Source: Paenibacillus oceani (GTDB lineage Bacteria > Bacillota > Bacilli > Paenibacillales > NBRC-103111). From it: a DNA stretch of 64,000 bases. The notes under the pieces were generated by a model that saw only the letters and a list, made by a program, of their open reading frames with translations, was not told the DNA's origin and searched no databases. The stretch spans positions 1-64,000 of the forward strand of contig NZ_JACXJA010000015.1 in NCBI RefSeq assembly GCF_014705615.1, given 5' to 3'. This document shows, one piece after another, positions 18,245 through 27,212 of the stretch (the stretch's first letter is position 1; the number at the start of each line of letters is the position of its first letter). The position numbers and the translations under genes are program-made.

Positions 18245-19426
18245 TCACTCGTACAGCAAAAACGGCACGCGCGTCTGAGTCCACTCCGCCGCTTCCTTGT
18301 CCCATTCGTCTGCGATTCGCTCGGCGGCTCCAGGCTCGTGCAGCGTCTTGAGCACAACGTCGCTGCCGGTCAGCAGCTCGATAAACGACTTCGAGCCTTC
18401 CTTGAACGGCGGCAGCCAGGCGAATTCGTCCGGATGCATCTTCTGGATTTGCTCCAGCATATACAACCCGGTGCGGACTTGCAGGAACTTTTCCGGTTCC
18501 GTTACGTACAATTGAACCCCGCCGCATATCGCGCCTTGATGCTTGGAGAACATCGGAGTGAAATAGGCCGGATAAAAGATGACGCCTGGCAATCCGCGCC
18601 GGTTCAACGCTTCGGCGACATGTCTGCCGTCCATCCATGGAGCCCCGATCTGCTCGAACGGACGCGTCGTCCCTCTTCCCTCGGACAGATTCGTTCCTTC
18701 GAACAAGCAGGTGCCGGGATAGACGCGCGCCGTATCCATCGTCGGCATATTCGGGGACAGCATCGTCCATGGCATGCCGGTCTGCGGAAACTCCATGTTC
18801 CGCGTCCAGCCTTCCAGCGGAACGACCTGCAGGTTGCAGTTCATGCCCGATTCGGCGTTCACCAGTCTGGCGAATTCCCCGATGGTCAGCCCCGTCAAGA
18901 TCGGGATTTTCCAGCCTCCGACCATCGACTGGTAGCCTTCGCGGAGAAGTCCCCCTTGGACCGACAAGCCGCCGAGCGGATTCGGCCGGTCTAGAACGAT
19001 CAGCTCTTTGCCGGCTTTCGCACAAGCCTGCATCGTATAAATTAATGTCGTTAAATAAGTGAAAAACCGGACGCCCAAATCCTGATAGTCAAATACGAGC
19101 GCATCGACCGTATCCAGCATCTCGGGCGTCGGCGCCCGAAACTTCCCGTACAGGCTGTAGACGGGAATCCCCAACTCCGGCTCCGTCTCATCCTCGAACA
19201 AAATTCCCGCCTGCCGCTCCCCGCGGATACCGTGTTCGCAGGCGAACAAAGCGGTCAGCTTCCCTGCTTCCAGTCTTGCGCTTACGTCTATCGTAGACCG
19301 GTAATCGCGTGTAATCCCCGTATGATTCGAGAGCAGGCCAAACCGCTTGCCGCCCAGATAGGCGGACGGAGCGCGTGCGAGCACATCCACTCCCGCATAG
19401 ATCGGCTGCCGGTTGATCGTTGCCAA
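18245..19426 (-). CDS. namZ: NamZ-type exo-beta-N-acetylmuramidase (DUF1343), cytoplasmic form
   Basis: The 393 residues match the DUF1343 family, whose Bacillus subtilis member NamZ (YbbC) removes non-reducing terminal MurNAc. Family motifs are LLSNHTGI, FACEHGIRGERQAG (with the probable catalytic Glu), VFDYQDLGVRFFTY and LDRPNPLGG. It starts at a TTG eight bases after GGAGG, twelve bases behind the RpiR gene. It therefore has no room for a signal peptide, and none is visible at its N-terminus. The known B. subtilis enzyme is secreted, so this one should act inside the cell on imported disaccharides. Confidence 0.85.
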   Translation of the reverse strand: MATINRQPIYAGVDVLARAPSAYLGGKRFGLLSNHTGITRDYRSTIDVSARLEAGKLTALFACEHGIRGERQAGILFEDETEPELGIPVYSLYGKFRAPTPEMLDTVDALVFDYQDLGVRFFTYLTTLIYTMQACAKAGKELIVLDRPNPLGGLSVQGGLLREGYQSMVGGWKIPILTGLTIGEFARLVNAESGMNCNLQVVPLEGWTRNMEFPQTGMPWTMLSPNMPTMDTARVYPGTCLFEGTNLSEGRGTTRPFEQIGAPWMDGRHVAEALNRRGLPGVIFYPAYFTPMFSKHQGAICGGVQLYVTEPEKFLQVRTGLYMLEQIQKMHPDEFAWLPPFKEGSKSFIELLTGSDVVLKTLHEPGAAERIADEWDKEAAEWTQTRVPFLLYE

Positions 19427-19438
19427 TAGGTTTCCCTC

Positions 19439-20296
19439 CTATTTTCGGGTTTCGATTTTCTCCATATCCCCCAGCACATTGCGGCTTCGCTGCAAATATT
19501 GGACCGCTTCCTCGAAGTTGGCGCTGGCGACGCCGAGATACAATATGTCGATCAGGTTCAGCTGTGCGATCCGTGACGCCATCGCCCCGCTCCGGATTTC
19601 ATTCTCCGTCGAAGCGATATGTAGCGGAATCGCGGCAACGCTGCCCAGCGTCGTATGGCCGTACTTGGTAATGCCGATCGAAGGCGCACCGACTTCATTC
19701 GCATAGATCAAGCTTTGAATTACCGGCTTCGTTTCGCCCGAGTACGAGATGCCGACCGCCACATCGTCCGAACGGACCGTGACGGCCGCCGTCAGTTGCA
19801 CCGTCGGATCGGTAAAGGTAAACGACGGTTTGTTAATCCGCAAAAACTTTTGCTGCGCATCCTGCGCGATCAGGTTGGAGGCGCCGACGCCGTAGAAAAA
19901 AATCCGGCTCGCCTTGCTCAGCGCCTCAACCGCCTGCTGCAAATGATGGAGATCCAATATTTTCATTGTATCGAGGATCGACTGCACATTGTTGTACGAC
20001 ACGTTCTGCACGATCGTATCGATCGAGTCATTGGGACGAAACTCGCGATATTCGTACCGTTCCTTCGATTGCAGATCGCCGATCACTTTCATCTTTAATT
20101 CCGGGTAACCCTTCAGCCCGAGCGATTTGCACAGCCGGATGATGGCCGCCTGGCTGCCTCCGCTCCGCTCGGCCAGATCCGCGACAGACATATGCGCCAG
20201 CTCATGCGGGTGAGCCAAAATATAATCCGCGATAATACGCTCCGACGGCGTAATTTGCCCGATCATTTCCCGTATCCGAACCAATCCGCCGTTCAC
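19439..20296 (-). CDS. MurR/RpiR-family transcriptional regulator
   Basis: An N-terminal helix-turn-helix domain (residues 1-75, with SVADLAERSGGSQAAIIRL) is followed by a SIS sugar-phosphate-binding domain (residues ~125-260, with IFFYGVGASNLIAQDAQ and GISYSGETKPVIQSL). This is the RpiR/MurR layout. Its place between PIG-L and NamZ genes, with murQ nearby, suggests that it senses MurNAc 6-phosphate or a related phosphosugar. TGAAA-N5-TTTCA type sites at 25,485-25,575 are its likely operators. Confidence 0.85.
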   Translation of the reverse strand: MNGGLVRIREMIGQITPSERIIADYILAHPHELAHMSVADLAERSGGSQAAIIRLCKSLGLKGYPELKMKVIGDLQSKERYEYREFRPNDSIDTIVQNVSYNNVQSILDTMKILDLHHLQQAVEALSKASRIFFYGVGASNLIAQDAQQKFLRINKPSFTFTDPTVQLTAAVTVRSDDVAVGISYSGETKPVIQSLIYANEVGAPSIGITKYGHTTLGSVAAIPLHIASTENEIRSGAMASRIAQLNLIDILYLGVASANFEEAVQYLQRSRNVLGDMEKIETRK

Positions 20297-20328
20297 ATGA
20301 ATTCCACCTTTTCTAGTTGCCGGCCTTA

Positions 20329-21039
20329 TTATTCAAACCATTGGAGGCGCTTGTTCAGCCCTCCCCTCGGTACCATAAATCCTTGTGCCCGCTTGAAGTA
20401 TACCGGCGCTCCGCGGACGACCGTCAACGCTTTGTAATAGTCGATATAGGGGAAACCGTACGTCTCGCCGCGGGCGAATGCGTATACGCTCAGCGCCCGG
20501 ACCCAGGCGTCGAATGCTTCCTCGGGAATATCCACGAACACTTCCGGTACGAACTCGTGCATATCTTCCCAATTTTCCGAGAAGTAGATTTTCCGGGTAT
20601 AGTGCGCCGGCAGCTCTCTCTCGATCGTTTTGAGCGCAGCGTAAAAATGCGCATCTTCTACAATCTTATGCGTGTTCGCGTGGTCTTTGTGGATGCTGTG
20701 TTTCCAGTGTGAAATAATGATGTCCGGCTTCAGCTCGCGGATGACGTCCGCCACTTCGTATTTGATCTGCTCGTCAACCGGAATTTCCGCATCCTTGTAT
20801 TGCAAATAACGGACGTCAGCTCCGAGTATTTCCGCTGCTTTATACGATTCCTCGATTTTCTGCTTTGCGTATTCGTCCGGAGTCAGACGCGGATGCCCTT
20901 TCTCTCCCGGGGTGAGGTGGAGGAACGTCGCTTTATGGCCTTCCTGCGTATACTTCGCGATCGTCGCTCCCGCCGTCAGCTCCTGGTCTCCCGCATGCGC
21001 GCTAATCGCCAATATATGTTTTTTGGTTTGTTCCGTCAT
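20329..21039 (-). CDS. PIG-L (LmbE) family zinc protein with altered active-site motif
   Basis: The 236-residue protein has the PIG-L fold: first motif SAHAGDQELTAGATIA at the N-terminus, central PDIIISHWKHSIHKDH with the second set of His ligands. Known deacetylases of this family (BshB, MshB, chitobiose deacetylases) read AHPDD, where the first Asp is the general base. Here that position is Gly (AHAGD). The enzyme may use another base or do other chemistry. The start at 21039 has AAGGAGAT seven bases before it. Context suggests a GlcNAc- or MurNAc-containing substrate in the cytosol. Confidence 0.8.
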   Translation of the reverse strand: MTEQTKKHILAISAHAGDQELTAGATIAKYTQEGHKATFLHLTPGEKGHPRLTPDEYAKQKIEESYKAAEILGADVRYLQYKDAEIPVDEQIKYEVADVIRELKPDIIISHWKHSIHKDHANTHKIVEDAHFYAALKTIERELPAHYTRKIYFSENWEDMHEFVPEVFVDIPEEAFDAWVRALSVYAFARGETYGFPYIDYYKALTVVRGAPVYFKRAQGFMVPRGGLNKRLQWFE

Positions 21040-21091
21040 CGATTCGATCTCCTTTTCATTGTATCCAATAATCGTTTGGCAAATCAAATGG

Positions 21092-21967
21092 CTACTCTTT
21101 CAAGCCTGTGTTCATCATGCCCCGTACGTAATATTTCTGCAGGAAGACGAACACGATCAAAATCGGGACGGTGCTGATGACGAGCGCCGCATTGACGAGC
21201 GGCTGTGTCATATTCGCATCGAGATGGGATTTGAGCTGCTGGATGCCGACCGGCAATGTCGCCAAATCTTTGTTGACCGTGTACATGAGCAGCGCCCAGA
21301 TAAATTCGTTCCAGCTGCCGATAAATTCGAAGATCGCCAGCGTCGAGAGCGCCGGTACCGTCATCGGGAGAATAAGCTGGAAGAAAATCCGCAGCTCGGA
21401 CGCTCCGTCGATCCGGGCAGCCTCGATGTAAGCATCGTTGATCGTCATGATGAACTGGCGCATCAGGAAGATGCCGAACGCGCTGACCGTGAAGGGCAGA
21501 ATTAGCGCGAGCATATATTTCGCCATCCCCCCGTCCCCGCCTTCTCCCATCCAGTCGTTGCCTCCGACGAACGGGAAATGAACCATGATGTAAAAGTTGG
21601 GGATCAGAAACAGAAACGCCGGGAACATCATCGTCGCCAGAATGAAGCGAAAGAGAACTTTCTGACCGCGAAACCGCAGCTTCGTCAGCGCATAACCGGC
21701 AAGCGAACTCGTCAGCAGCACGATCACCGTCGTCACGACGGACTTGACCAGACTGTTCTTGAACAGCAGCCCCAGCTTCAGTTGCTCGAACGCCGTCGCA
21801 TAATTGCTCGTCTCGAACGTTTCCGGGAATAACGAATAATGAAGCCGGTTGTAGTCCGCCGTTCCTTTGAAGGAGGAGAAAATCATCTCGAGAAACGGGA
21901 ATACCATCATGATGCTGCCGATGATGATGATCGTATACGAAAACCACGGAAATTTTTTCGGTTTCAT
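21092..21967 (-). CDS. Sugar ABC transporter permease (MalG type)
   Basis: The 291-residue protein has six membrane segments and the EAA loop IEAARIDGASELRIFFQLILP near residue 190, the contact for the ATPase. It starts with an ATGA overlap with the stop of the upstream permease gene at 21964-21967, so the two are translationally coupled. It forms half of the channel for the imported cell-wall sugar. No ATPase gene is in the operon; a shared MsmX/MsmK-type ATPase is the usual solution in this group. Confidence 0.92.
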   Translation of the reverse strand: MKPKKFPWFSYTIIIIGSIMMVFPFLEMIFSSFKGTADYNRLHYSLFPETFETSNYATAFEQLKLGLLFKNSLVKSVVTTVIVLLTSSLAGYALTKLRFRGQKVLFRFILATMMFPAFLFLIPNFYIMVHFPFVGGNDWMGEGGDGGMAKYMLALILPFTVSAFGIFLMRQFIMTINDAYIEAARIDGASELRIFFQLILPMTVPALSTLAIFEFIGSWNEFIWALLMYTVNKDLATLPVGIQQLKSHLDANMTQPLVNAALVISTVPILIVFVFLQKYYVRGMMNTGLKE

Positions 21968-22869
21968 GTGTAGCTCTCCACCCCTCCCCGGCGAAATACA
22001 GTCAGCTGAATGATCGTGACGATAAAGACGCAGATGAACAGAACAAATGCCATCGCGCTGGCAATTCCCCAATTGCCGTAAGAAAACGCCTGATTATACA
22101 TCTCCAGCCCGCCGACGTTCGTCGAATTGCCGGGCCCGCCGTTTTTGGTCATGACGAGCGACAAGGTGAACGATTGCAGTCCTCCTATAAAGGAAGTAAT
22201 AAGCACGAACAAAATCGACGGCTTGAGCAGCGGCAGCGTAATCTTCGAGAAAATGGCCCCGAGCCCCGCTCCTTCGATCGTCGCCGCCTCGTAATAATCG
22301 TCGGAGATCGCCTTAAGCCCTGCAGTCAAAATCAGCACCGAGCTGCCGATTCCGAGCCAGCCGCCCACGACGATAATCGAAGCGAGCGCCGTGTTCGGAT
22401 CGTCCAGAAATTTGATCGACGAGACGCCCAGCTTGTTCAGCACGGCATTAATCAGCCCGTTCGTCGGGTTGTACAAATACAGCCACACGTTCCCGACCGC
22501 TACGACCGTCGTCACGGTAGGCAGGAAGTACAGCGTCCGCCAAAACCCTTCGAAGCGCAGACGGGTAATCGTGTAAGCGACGAACAGAGCGATGAAAAAC
22601 GAGAGGCCGACCGTACCGAAGGCGAACACGAACGTGTTCTTGATGATCGGATTCAAAAAGGTCGAGCCGTCCGCGAACAGCGCTTTATAGTTTTTGAGGC
22701 CGACCCATTCGATCAGCGTCAAGTCGAAGCCGCCCCATTCCGTAAAGCTTAAAAACAACGAGAAGATTAACGGCACAAGGAAAAAGATCGCGTAAAACAC
22801 GATGACTGGCGATAAAAACAACCAGCCCAGAAGTCCTTGGCCGCGGCTCAGTTTGCCATTTCCGCTCAT
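21964..22869 (-). CDS. Sugar ABC transporter permease (MalF type)
   Basis: The 301-residue protein starts with a cytoplasmic tail and LLGWLFLSPVIVFYAIFFL and has six membrane segments. Its EAA loop is YEAATIEGAGLGAIFSKITL near residue 195. GGAGG precedes the ATG by six bases. It pairs with the downstream MalG-type subunit. The binding protein gene lies 105 bp upstream in the same operon. Confidence 0.92.
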   Translation of the reverse strand: MSGNGKLSRGQGLLGWLFLSPVIVFYAIFFLVPLIFSLFLSFTEWGGFDLTLIEWVGLKNYKALFADGSTFLNPIIKNTFVFAFGTVGLSFFIALFVAYTITRLRFEGFWRTLYFLPTVTTVVAVGNVWLYLYNPTNGLINAVLNKLGVSSIKFLDDPNTALASIIVVGGWLGIGSSVLILTAGLKAISDDYYEAATIEGAGLGAIFSKITLPLLKPSILFVLITSFIGGLQSFTLSLVMTKNGGPGNSTNVGGLEMYNQAFSYGNWGIASAMAFVLFICVFIVTIIQLTVFRRGGVESYT

Positions 22870-22974
22870 GCCAATCCTCCAATCGGGTGCTGCTAGAAGC
22901 AGGTGTAGGGTAACGGGCCGGAGCGACCGGCCCTATGGATCGGATCGCAACGGCCCTCGTATGATGCTCTAGGA

Positions 22975-24294
22975 TTATTTCGCGAGCTTGGACTGAATGT
23001 CTTTTTGGGCCGCTTGTACGGCTGCTTCCGGCGTCGTTTGACCGGTCCAGGTGCTCTCGATCTGCTTGAACAAAATATCCTGGATTTCCGTTCCGGCAGC
23101 CGGGTTCGGCTCCGGCAACGCGTAGTTCAAAGCGTCGACGAACGTCTTCAGCACGGCATCGCCGGCCAATTTGTCCTTGATCGGCTTCGCGTCAAGGTCG
23201 GACTTGCGGGTCGACAGCGAATTGAAGGCATCCAGCAGGAACCCGCCTTCCGGCGTCAAGCCGTCTTTAACCGATACCGTATTGAACCATTTGAGGAACT
23301 CCCATGCTTCCTTCTGATATTTCGATTTGTTGTTGACGCCCCACATCCACGTGTAAGCGATCGAGCCTTTCTTCGAGCCGTCCGGAGACGGAAGCGGCGC
23401 CGCGCCGATATTCTGGTAGGCCTCCTTCATCGTTCCGGCAAGCGAACCGGCATACCAGCCCGCCTGGATCGTCATCGCCGTTTGCTCGGCCGGGAACGTT
23501 TTGCTTACGCTGAACGAGACGTCCGCGATGCCGTCTTTGTAAAACTTCGCGGCATAATCCATCGTTTTCTTGCCTGCGTCGGAATCGAGCTGCGCCTTGG
23601 TCAGATCGTCGCTGATCAGCTGGCCGCCCGCCGTCGCCATCAGCGACATGAACGGCTGATCGACGATCGAAGCGTACCCGCGAACGAAGCCGAAGCCTTG
23701 CTGCGTAATTTTGCCGGAGCCGTCCTTTTTCGTAAGCGTCTTGGCCATGTTGTACATCTCATCCCATGTTTTCGGCGGATTGTCGAATCCGGCTTCCTTC
23801 AGCAGTTTTTTGTTATAGAACAAGGCGTAAGCGTTTACTTCCGTCGGGAAGCCGTATATTTTGCCGTCGATGGAGGCGCCTTTTACGGATGCGTCCGGGT
23901 AATTTTTCTTGACGTCGTCGATCACGTCGGCCGGCGGCTCGGCCAGCACTTTGTTTTTCGTCAGTTGGCCGCCCCATAGCGAATAGACGTGCATAATATC
24001 GGCGACCTGCCCGGCCGTTTGCTTCGCTTGGATCGTTTTCAGCAATTCCCCGAAGTCCACCGGCTCGAGCTTCACCTGGATGTCCGGATGGTCCTTGTTC
24101 CACATATCCACATACGGCTTCAGCTTCTCTTCCTGCGCTCCGGCGTAGTGGGACAGCAGCGTGAGCGTCACCGGACCTTTCTTGCCGTCGTCGCTTCCGC
24201 TGCCTTCTTTACCCGAGCCGCATGCGGCCAGACTGACTGCCAGCGCCGACGTGACGGCGAGGCTTACTGCGCGTACTGCCATTTTTTTGTTCAT
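22975..24294 (-). CDS. Sugar-binding lipoprotein of the ABC importer
   Basis: The 439-residue protein has a lipoprotein signal: a basic N-terminus, a hydrophobic core and the lipobox SLAAC, with the lipidated Cys at about residue 25. The rest is a family-1 extracellular solute-binding protein (VTLTLLSHYAG; GFPTEVNAYALFYNKKLLKE; EAWEFLKWFN). It would present a MurNAc-containing saccharide to the permeases on the outer face of the membrane. The specificity is inferred from the neighbours only. GGGAGGT precedes the ATG. Confidence 0.9.
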   Translation of the reverse strand: MNKKMAVRAVSLAVTSALAVSLAACGSGKEGSGSDDGKKGPVTLTLLSHYAGAQEEKLKPYVDMWNKDHPDIQVKLEPVDFGELLKTIQAKQTAGQVADIMHVYSLWGGQLTKNKVLAEPPADVIDDVKKNYPDASVKGASIDGKIYGFPTEVNAYALFYNKKLLKEAGFDNPPKTWDEMYNMAKTLTKKDGSGKITQQGFGFVRGYASIVDQPFMSLMATAGGQLISDDLTKAQLDSDAGKKTMDYAAKFYKDGIADVSFSVSKTFPAEQTAMTIQAGWYAGSLAGTMKEAYQNIGAAPLPSPDGSKKGSIAYTWMWGVNNKSKYQKEAWEFLKWFNTVSVKDGLTPEGGFLLDAFNSLSTRKSDLDAKPIKDKLAGDAVLKTFVDALNYALPEPNPAAGTEIQDILFKQIESTWTGQTTPEAAVQAAQKDIQSKLAK

Positions 24295-24393
24295 ACGAAA
24301 AGACCTCCCTGAATGATAGATGAATGATTACACTTCTCTGCTTTCTCCGGGAAACCGGATGAACGACGCGGCCAGTAAGGTATTACGGGGACG

Positions 24394-25347
24394 TCAGAAG
24401 CTTTTCCGGCATACGTGAAACCGCCTCGTCACTTGAAAACCAAGCTTTTTGTACAGCAGCCCCGCCGTCGTCGTCTCCCCGGTCCACAAAAACCATGCTC
24501 CATGAAGTCCTTGAGCCCTCATGTTCGACAAACAATCGTGCAGCATCATTTTGCCGAGTCCCTTCCCTTGATGCGCCGGAGCGACACCGAACGGTCCGAA
24601 CCGCTCGAGCACGCCCTCGTAGCCGCCGTGCATGCAGAACCCGATCAACTTGCCTTCGAAGCGGGCGACATGGATCGCGGACATCGGCAGACCGCGCAGC
24701 AGTCCTTCCCGGATCGCTCTTCCCCAGTCGGGGTTGAACAGGTCCGCCGCAAACCGGATCACATCAACGAGATCCCGGTCCTGCGCCAATCTGAACGCAT
24801 ACCCTTCGTCCTCCCGTGTTCGTTTCAACCGTTTGACGTCTTCAGGCGCTGCGTACCGGACCAGCGAATAGTCCATCGCCACCGGCGAATACAGCTTGGC
24901 GAACCCGTGTTTCAGCAGGAAGGCGTAACCGTCCGGGTAGCTTGCTTCATCCACGCCGGGTGTGAAATAGTTCGGCGCATACGATGAGAAAAATACGTGC
25001 TTGCGTCCCAACCGCTGCAAAAAGTCCAGCGCTTCCTCCATCAGTCTGCTGCCGATTCCCTGCCTTCGCCGATCCGGAGCGACAAAGAAAAACGGAATCC
25101 ATCCGTTATCCGGCTCTAGCTCCGTCCCGTGCATCGGCAACAACCGCCTGACGGCATACACCGCGCCGACAAGCCGGCCGTCTTCATAGGCGAGACACAG
25201 CCCTTCCGGATCGAAATTAGCGTCAAGTAGCACCATATTGCGCAGTCTGATCGGCGTAACCGGATCGTGATGCAAACATTCGTTCCATAGTTGAACAATG
25301 GCCTCTTCGTTACCGCTTTCATAATGGCGGTATTCCAGATTCCCCAT
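24394..25347 (-). CDS. GNAT acetyltransferase with two GNAT-like domains
   Basis: The 317-residue protein carries an N-terminal GNAT domain whose acetyl-CoA loop is RRRQGIGSRLMEEALDF at about residues 94-110. A second domain at ~200-317 has its own loop, HQGKGLGKMMLHDCL. It is the first gene of the cell-wall sugar operon, directly facing murQ across the operator region. Its presence with a PIG-L protein suggests an acetylation step on amino sugars, but this is only inference. A weak GGGAG site precedes the ATG. Confidence 0.82.
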   Translation of the reverse strand: MGNLEYRHYESGNEEAIVQLWNECLHHDPVTPIRLRNMVLLDANFDPEGLCLAYEDGRLVGAVYAVRRLLPMHGTELEPDNGWIPFFFVAPDRRRQGIGSRLMEEALDFLQRLGRKHVFFSSYAPNYFTPGVDEASYPDGYAFLLKHGFAKLYSPVAMDYSLVRYAAPEDVKRLKRTREDEGYAFRLAQDRDLVDVIRFAADLFNPDWGRAIREGLLRGLPMSAIHVARFEGKLIGFCMHGGYEGVLERFGPFGVAPAHQGKGLGKMMLHDCLSNMRAQGLHGAWFLWTGETTTAGLLYKKLGFQVTRRFHVCRKSF

Positions 25348-25484
25348 CTCCCTGTTGCCCTCCCCTCGCTTTTTTCCTCAGACACCCCGCTTGGATAAAT
25401 CCGCTCGATATAAGGACCCGGATGACTGACAACGCTTACACACGCCTTATGAACTGACACAAAATTTCACTCATAAGGTCTGTG

Positions 25485-25600
25485 GTAAAATTTATTTTCA
25501 TTTCCCACACGCCCATTATATCATCGTGAAATATTATTTCAACATAAATATTTAATCATAAAAATTTATTTTACAATCCTCGCCTTGATCGTTTATAGTT
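25485..25600. promoter_or_regulatory. Divergent promoters and RpiR/MurR-type operators of the cell-wall sugar regulon
   Basis: A perfect palindrome TGAAATATTATTTCA is at 25527-25541. On the minus strand it overlaps a TTGAAA -35, followed by a 16-base spacer and TATAAT (25516-25521) reading towards the GNAT operon. Two looser copies sharing AAAATTTATTTT lie at 25485-25500 and 25558-25575. The latter overlaps a plus-strand TTTACA -35 (25570-25575), with an 18-base spacer to TATAGT (25594-25599) reading towards murQ. A single repressor could therefore control both directions. Confidence 0.65.
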
Positions 25601-25677
25601 AGACAAAAGATACCGAAAGGAAATCCATTCACCCCTATGAGTTGCAGCCTCGATAAAACAGTTGTGGAGGGACATTT

Positions 25678-26613
25678 ATGAATATGAATCGTGCTTTGGA
25701 GCGTCTCCTGACGGAGCAGCAAAATGAACATACCCGCGACATCGATCAGGCGCCGACACTGGGCATGCTTGAGATGATGAGCGACGAAGACCAGAAGGTC
25801 GCTTCGGCGGTCCGGGCCGTATTGCCTCAGATTGCGAAGGCGGTCGATGCGATTGTCGCCAGCTTCCGTGCGGGCGGCAGATTGTTTTATGTCGGAGCGG
25901 GAACGAGCGGACGGCTGGGCATCCTGGACGCCTCCGAATGTCCGCCGACATTCGGGACGGAACCGGAGATGGTGCAGGGAATTATAGCCGGCGGGGATAC
26001 GGCTATTCGCTGTGCGGTGGAAGGTGCGGAGGACGACGAAGCGCTCGGCGCATCGGATATCGGGGAACGCGGCATTGGCGTGCACGATGTCGTGGTCGGG
26101 ATCGCAGCCAGCGGACGGACCCCTTATGTCATCGGCGCGATGAAAAAAGCGAAGGAAGCCGGAGCGGCTGTCGTCTGCGTATGCAACAATCCCGATTCGG
26201 TCATGAGCAAGCACGCGGACATTTCGATCGAAGCGGTTACCGGGCCGGAAGCCGTGCTCGGCTCGACGCGGCTGAAAGCCGGGACGGCGCAGAAGATGAT
26301 TTTGAACATGCTCACGACCGCCTCCTTTATTCAGATGGGCAAAGTGTACGGCAATCTGATGGTCGATCTGCAGGCAACGAACTTCAAACTTGTCAACCGG
26401 GCGAAAGGCATCATACAGCGGGCTACGGGGGCACCGGACGACATCGTGGAACAAGCTTTCCGGGCGACTCGCGGCGATGTGAAAACCGCTACGGTAATGA
26501 TCGCCACCGGCTCCACGTACGAGCAGGCTAAGCAGTTGCTCCGGCAATCCGGCGGTTTCGTTCGCGGCGCGATTGAGATCAGTCTGACCGGCTCCGGCAA
26601 GCCGGCCGGTTGA
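25678..26613 (+). CDS. murQ: N-acetylmuramic acid 6-phosphate etherase
   Basis: The 311-residue protein has the MurQ SIS-domain signature: YVGAGTSGRLGILDASECPP at about residues 63-82, then IAASGRTPYVIGAMKKAK and the C-terminal TGAPDDIVEQAF block. It cleaves the lactyl ether of MurNAc 6-phosphate to GlcNAc 6-phosphate in the cytosol. GGAGG lies seven bases before the ATG. It is divergent from the ABC/NamZ operon and shares its operator region. It needs phosphorylated MurNAc, but no sugar kinase or PTS gene is present in this window. Confidence 0.95.
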   Translation: MNMNRALERLLTEQQNEHTRDIDQAPTLGMLEMMSDEDQKVASAVRAVLPQIAKAVDAIVASFRAGGRLFYVGAGTSGRLGILDASECPPTFGTEPEMVQGIIAGGDTAIRCAVEGAEDDEALGASDIGERGIGVHDVVVGIAASGRTPYVIGAMKKAKEAGAAVVCVCNNPDSVMSKHADISIEAVTGPEAVLGSTRLKAGTAQKMILNMLTTASFIQMGKVYGNLMVDLQATNFKLVNRAKGIIQRATGAPDDIVEQAFRATRGDVKTATVMIATGSTYEQAKQLLRQSGGFVRGAIEISLTGSGKPAG

Positions 26614-26627
26614 GCTGAATAGCAAAC

Positions 26628-26676
26628 AGACCCGCTCCCTTCCGAATCGTATTCGGCGGTTGGCGGGTTTTTGTTA
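26628..26676 (+). terminator. Terminator of murQ
   Basis: ACCCGC (26630-26635) pairs with GCGGGT (26663-26668), enclosing an inner CCGAAT/ATTCGG stem, and is followed by TTTTTGTT on the plus strand. Confidence 0.75.
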
Positions 26677-26840
26677 TTCCGGTTTGATTCAATTGGGAGT
26701 CCCTCTTCGTATCCCGATAACCCTTTCCCTTCCCTTGAAAAACTGTTCGTCCCGGCACCTCTTTTTTGCATGCCGCCGGATATCGTGTTAAGGTAAAAGC
26801 AGTTACCATTCCGATATTCAAGGAGGCTGACATCCCACTC

Positions 26841-27152
26841 ATGAATTGCCCAATCTGTGACGATGTAAAGATGCGTGAAGTCGAAAAGGAAGGCATCCTG
26901 ATCGACATCTGTCCTTCGTGCAAAGGAGTTTGGCTGGACCGCGGGGAGCTCGACAAATTGATGGCGGGTGTCCGAGAAGTACGCGAGCCGTTCAATCAAT
27001 GGTATGACAGACAGGAGCCGCAGCCAGAACGGAGAACCGGTTATGAGGAACGCCCTCCCGCCTACTCGGAGCCGCAATACTATGACAAGCATCATCCGAA
27101 ATACAAACGCAAAAAAAATGTAATGGATATTTTTGGGGACCTGTTCGATTGA
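26841..27152 (+). CDS. TFIIB-type zinc-ribbon protein
   Basis: The 103-residue protein opens with a zinc ribbon: MNCPICDDVKM and then DICPSCKGVWLDRGEL, giving two CxxC pairs. The second half is charged and low in complexity (QEPQPERR, YKRKKN). I place the start at the ATG at 26841 because the ribbon begins there, although AGGAGG is fourteen bases upstream, which is long. The function of these small zinc-ribbon proteins is not established. The following coiled-coil gene may be co-transcribed. Confidence 0.7.
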   Translation: MNCPICDDVKMREVEKEGILIDICPSCKGVWLDRGELDKLMAGVREVREPFNQWYDRQEPQPERRTGYEERPPAYSEPQYYDKHHPKYKRKKNVMDIFGDLFD

Positions 27153-27212
27153 TACGATTTCGCAAACGACAGTCCTGCAGGATAGCTGATTTCCTTAAGG
27201 GGGCTGCCTCAG

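Noticed and set aside
25552-26625. Minus-strand frame of 357 codons over murQ
   Set aside because: murQ is clearly the real gene with a proper ribosome site, and this frame would cover the murQ promoter region.
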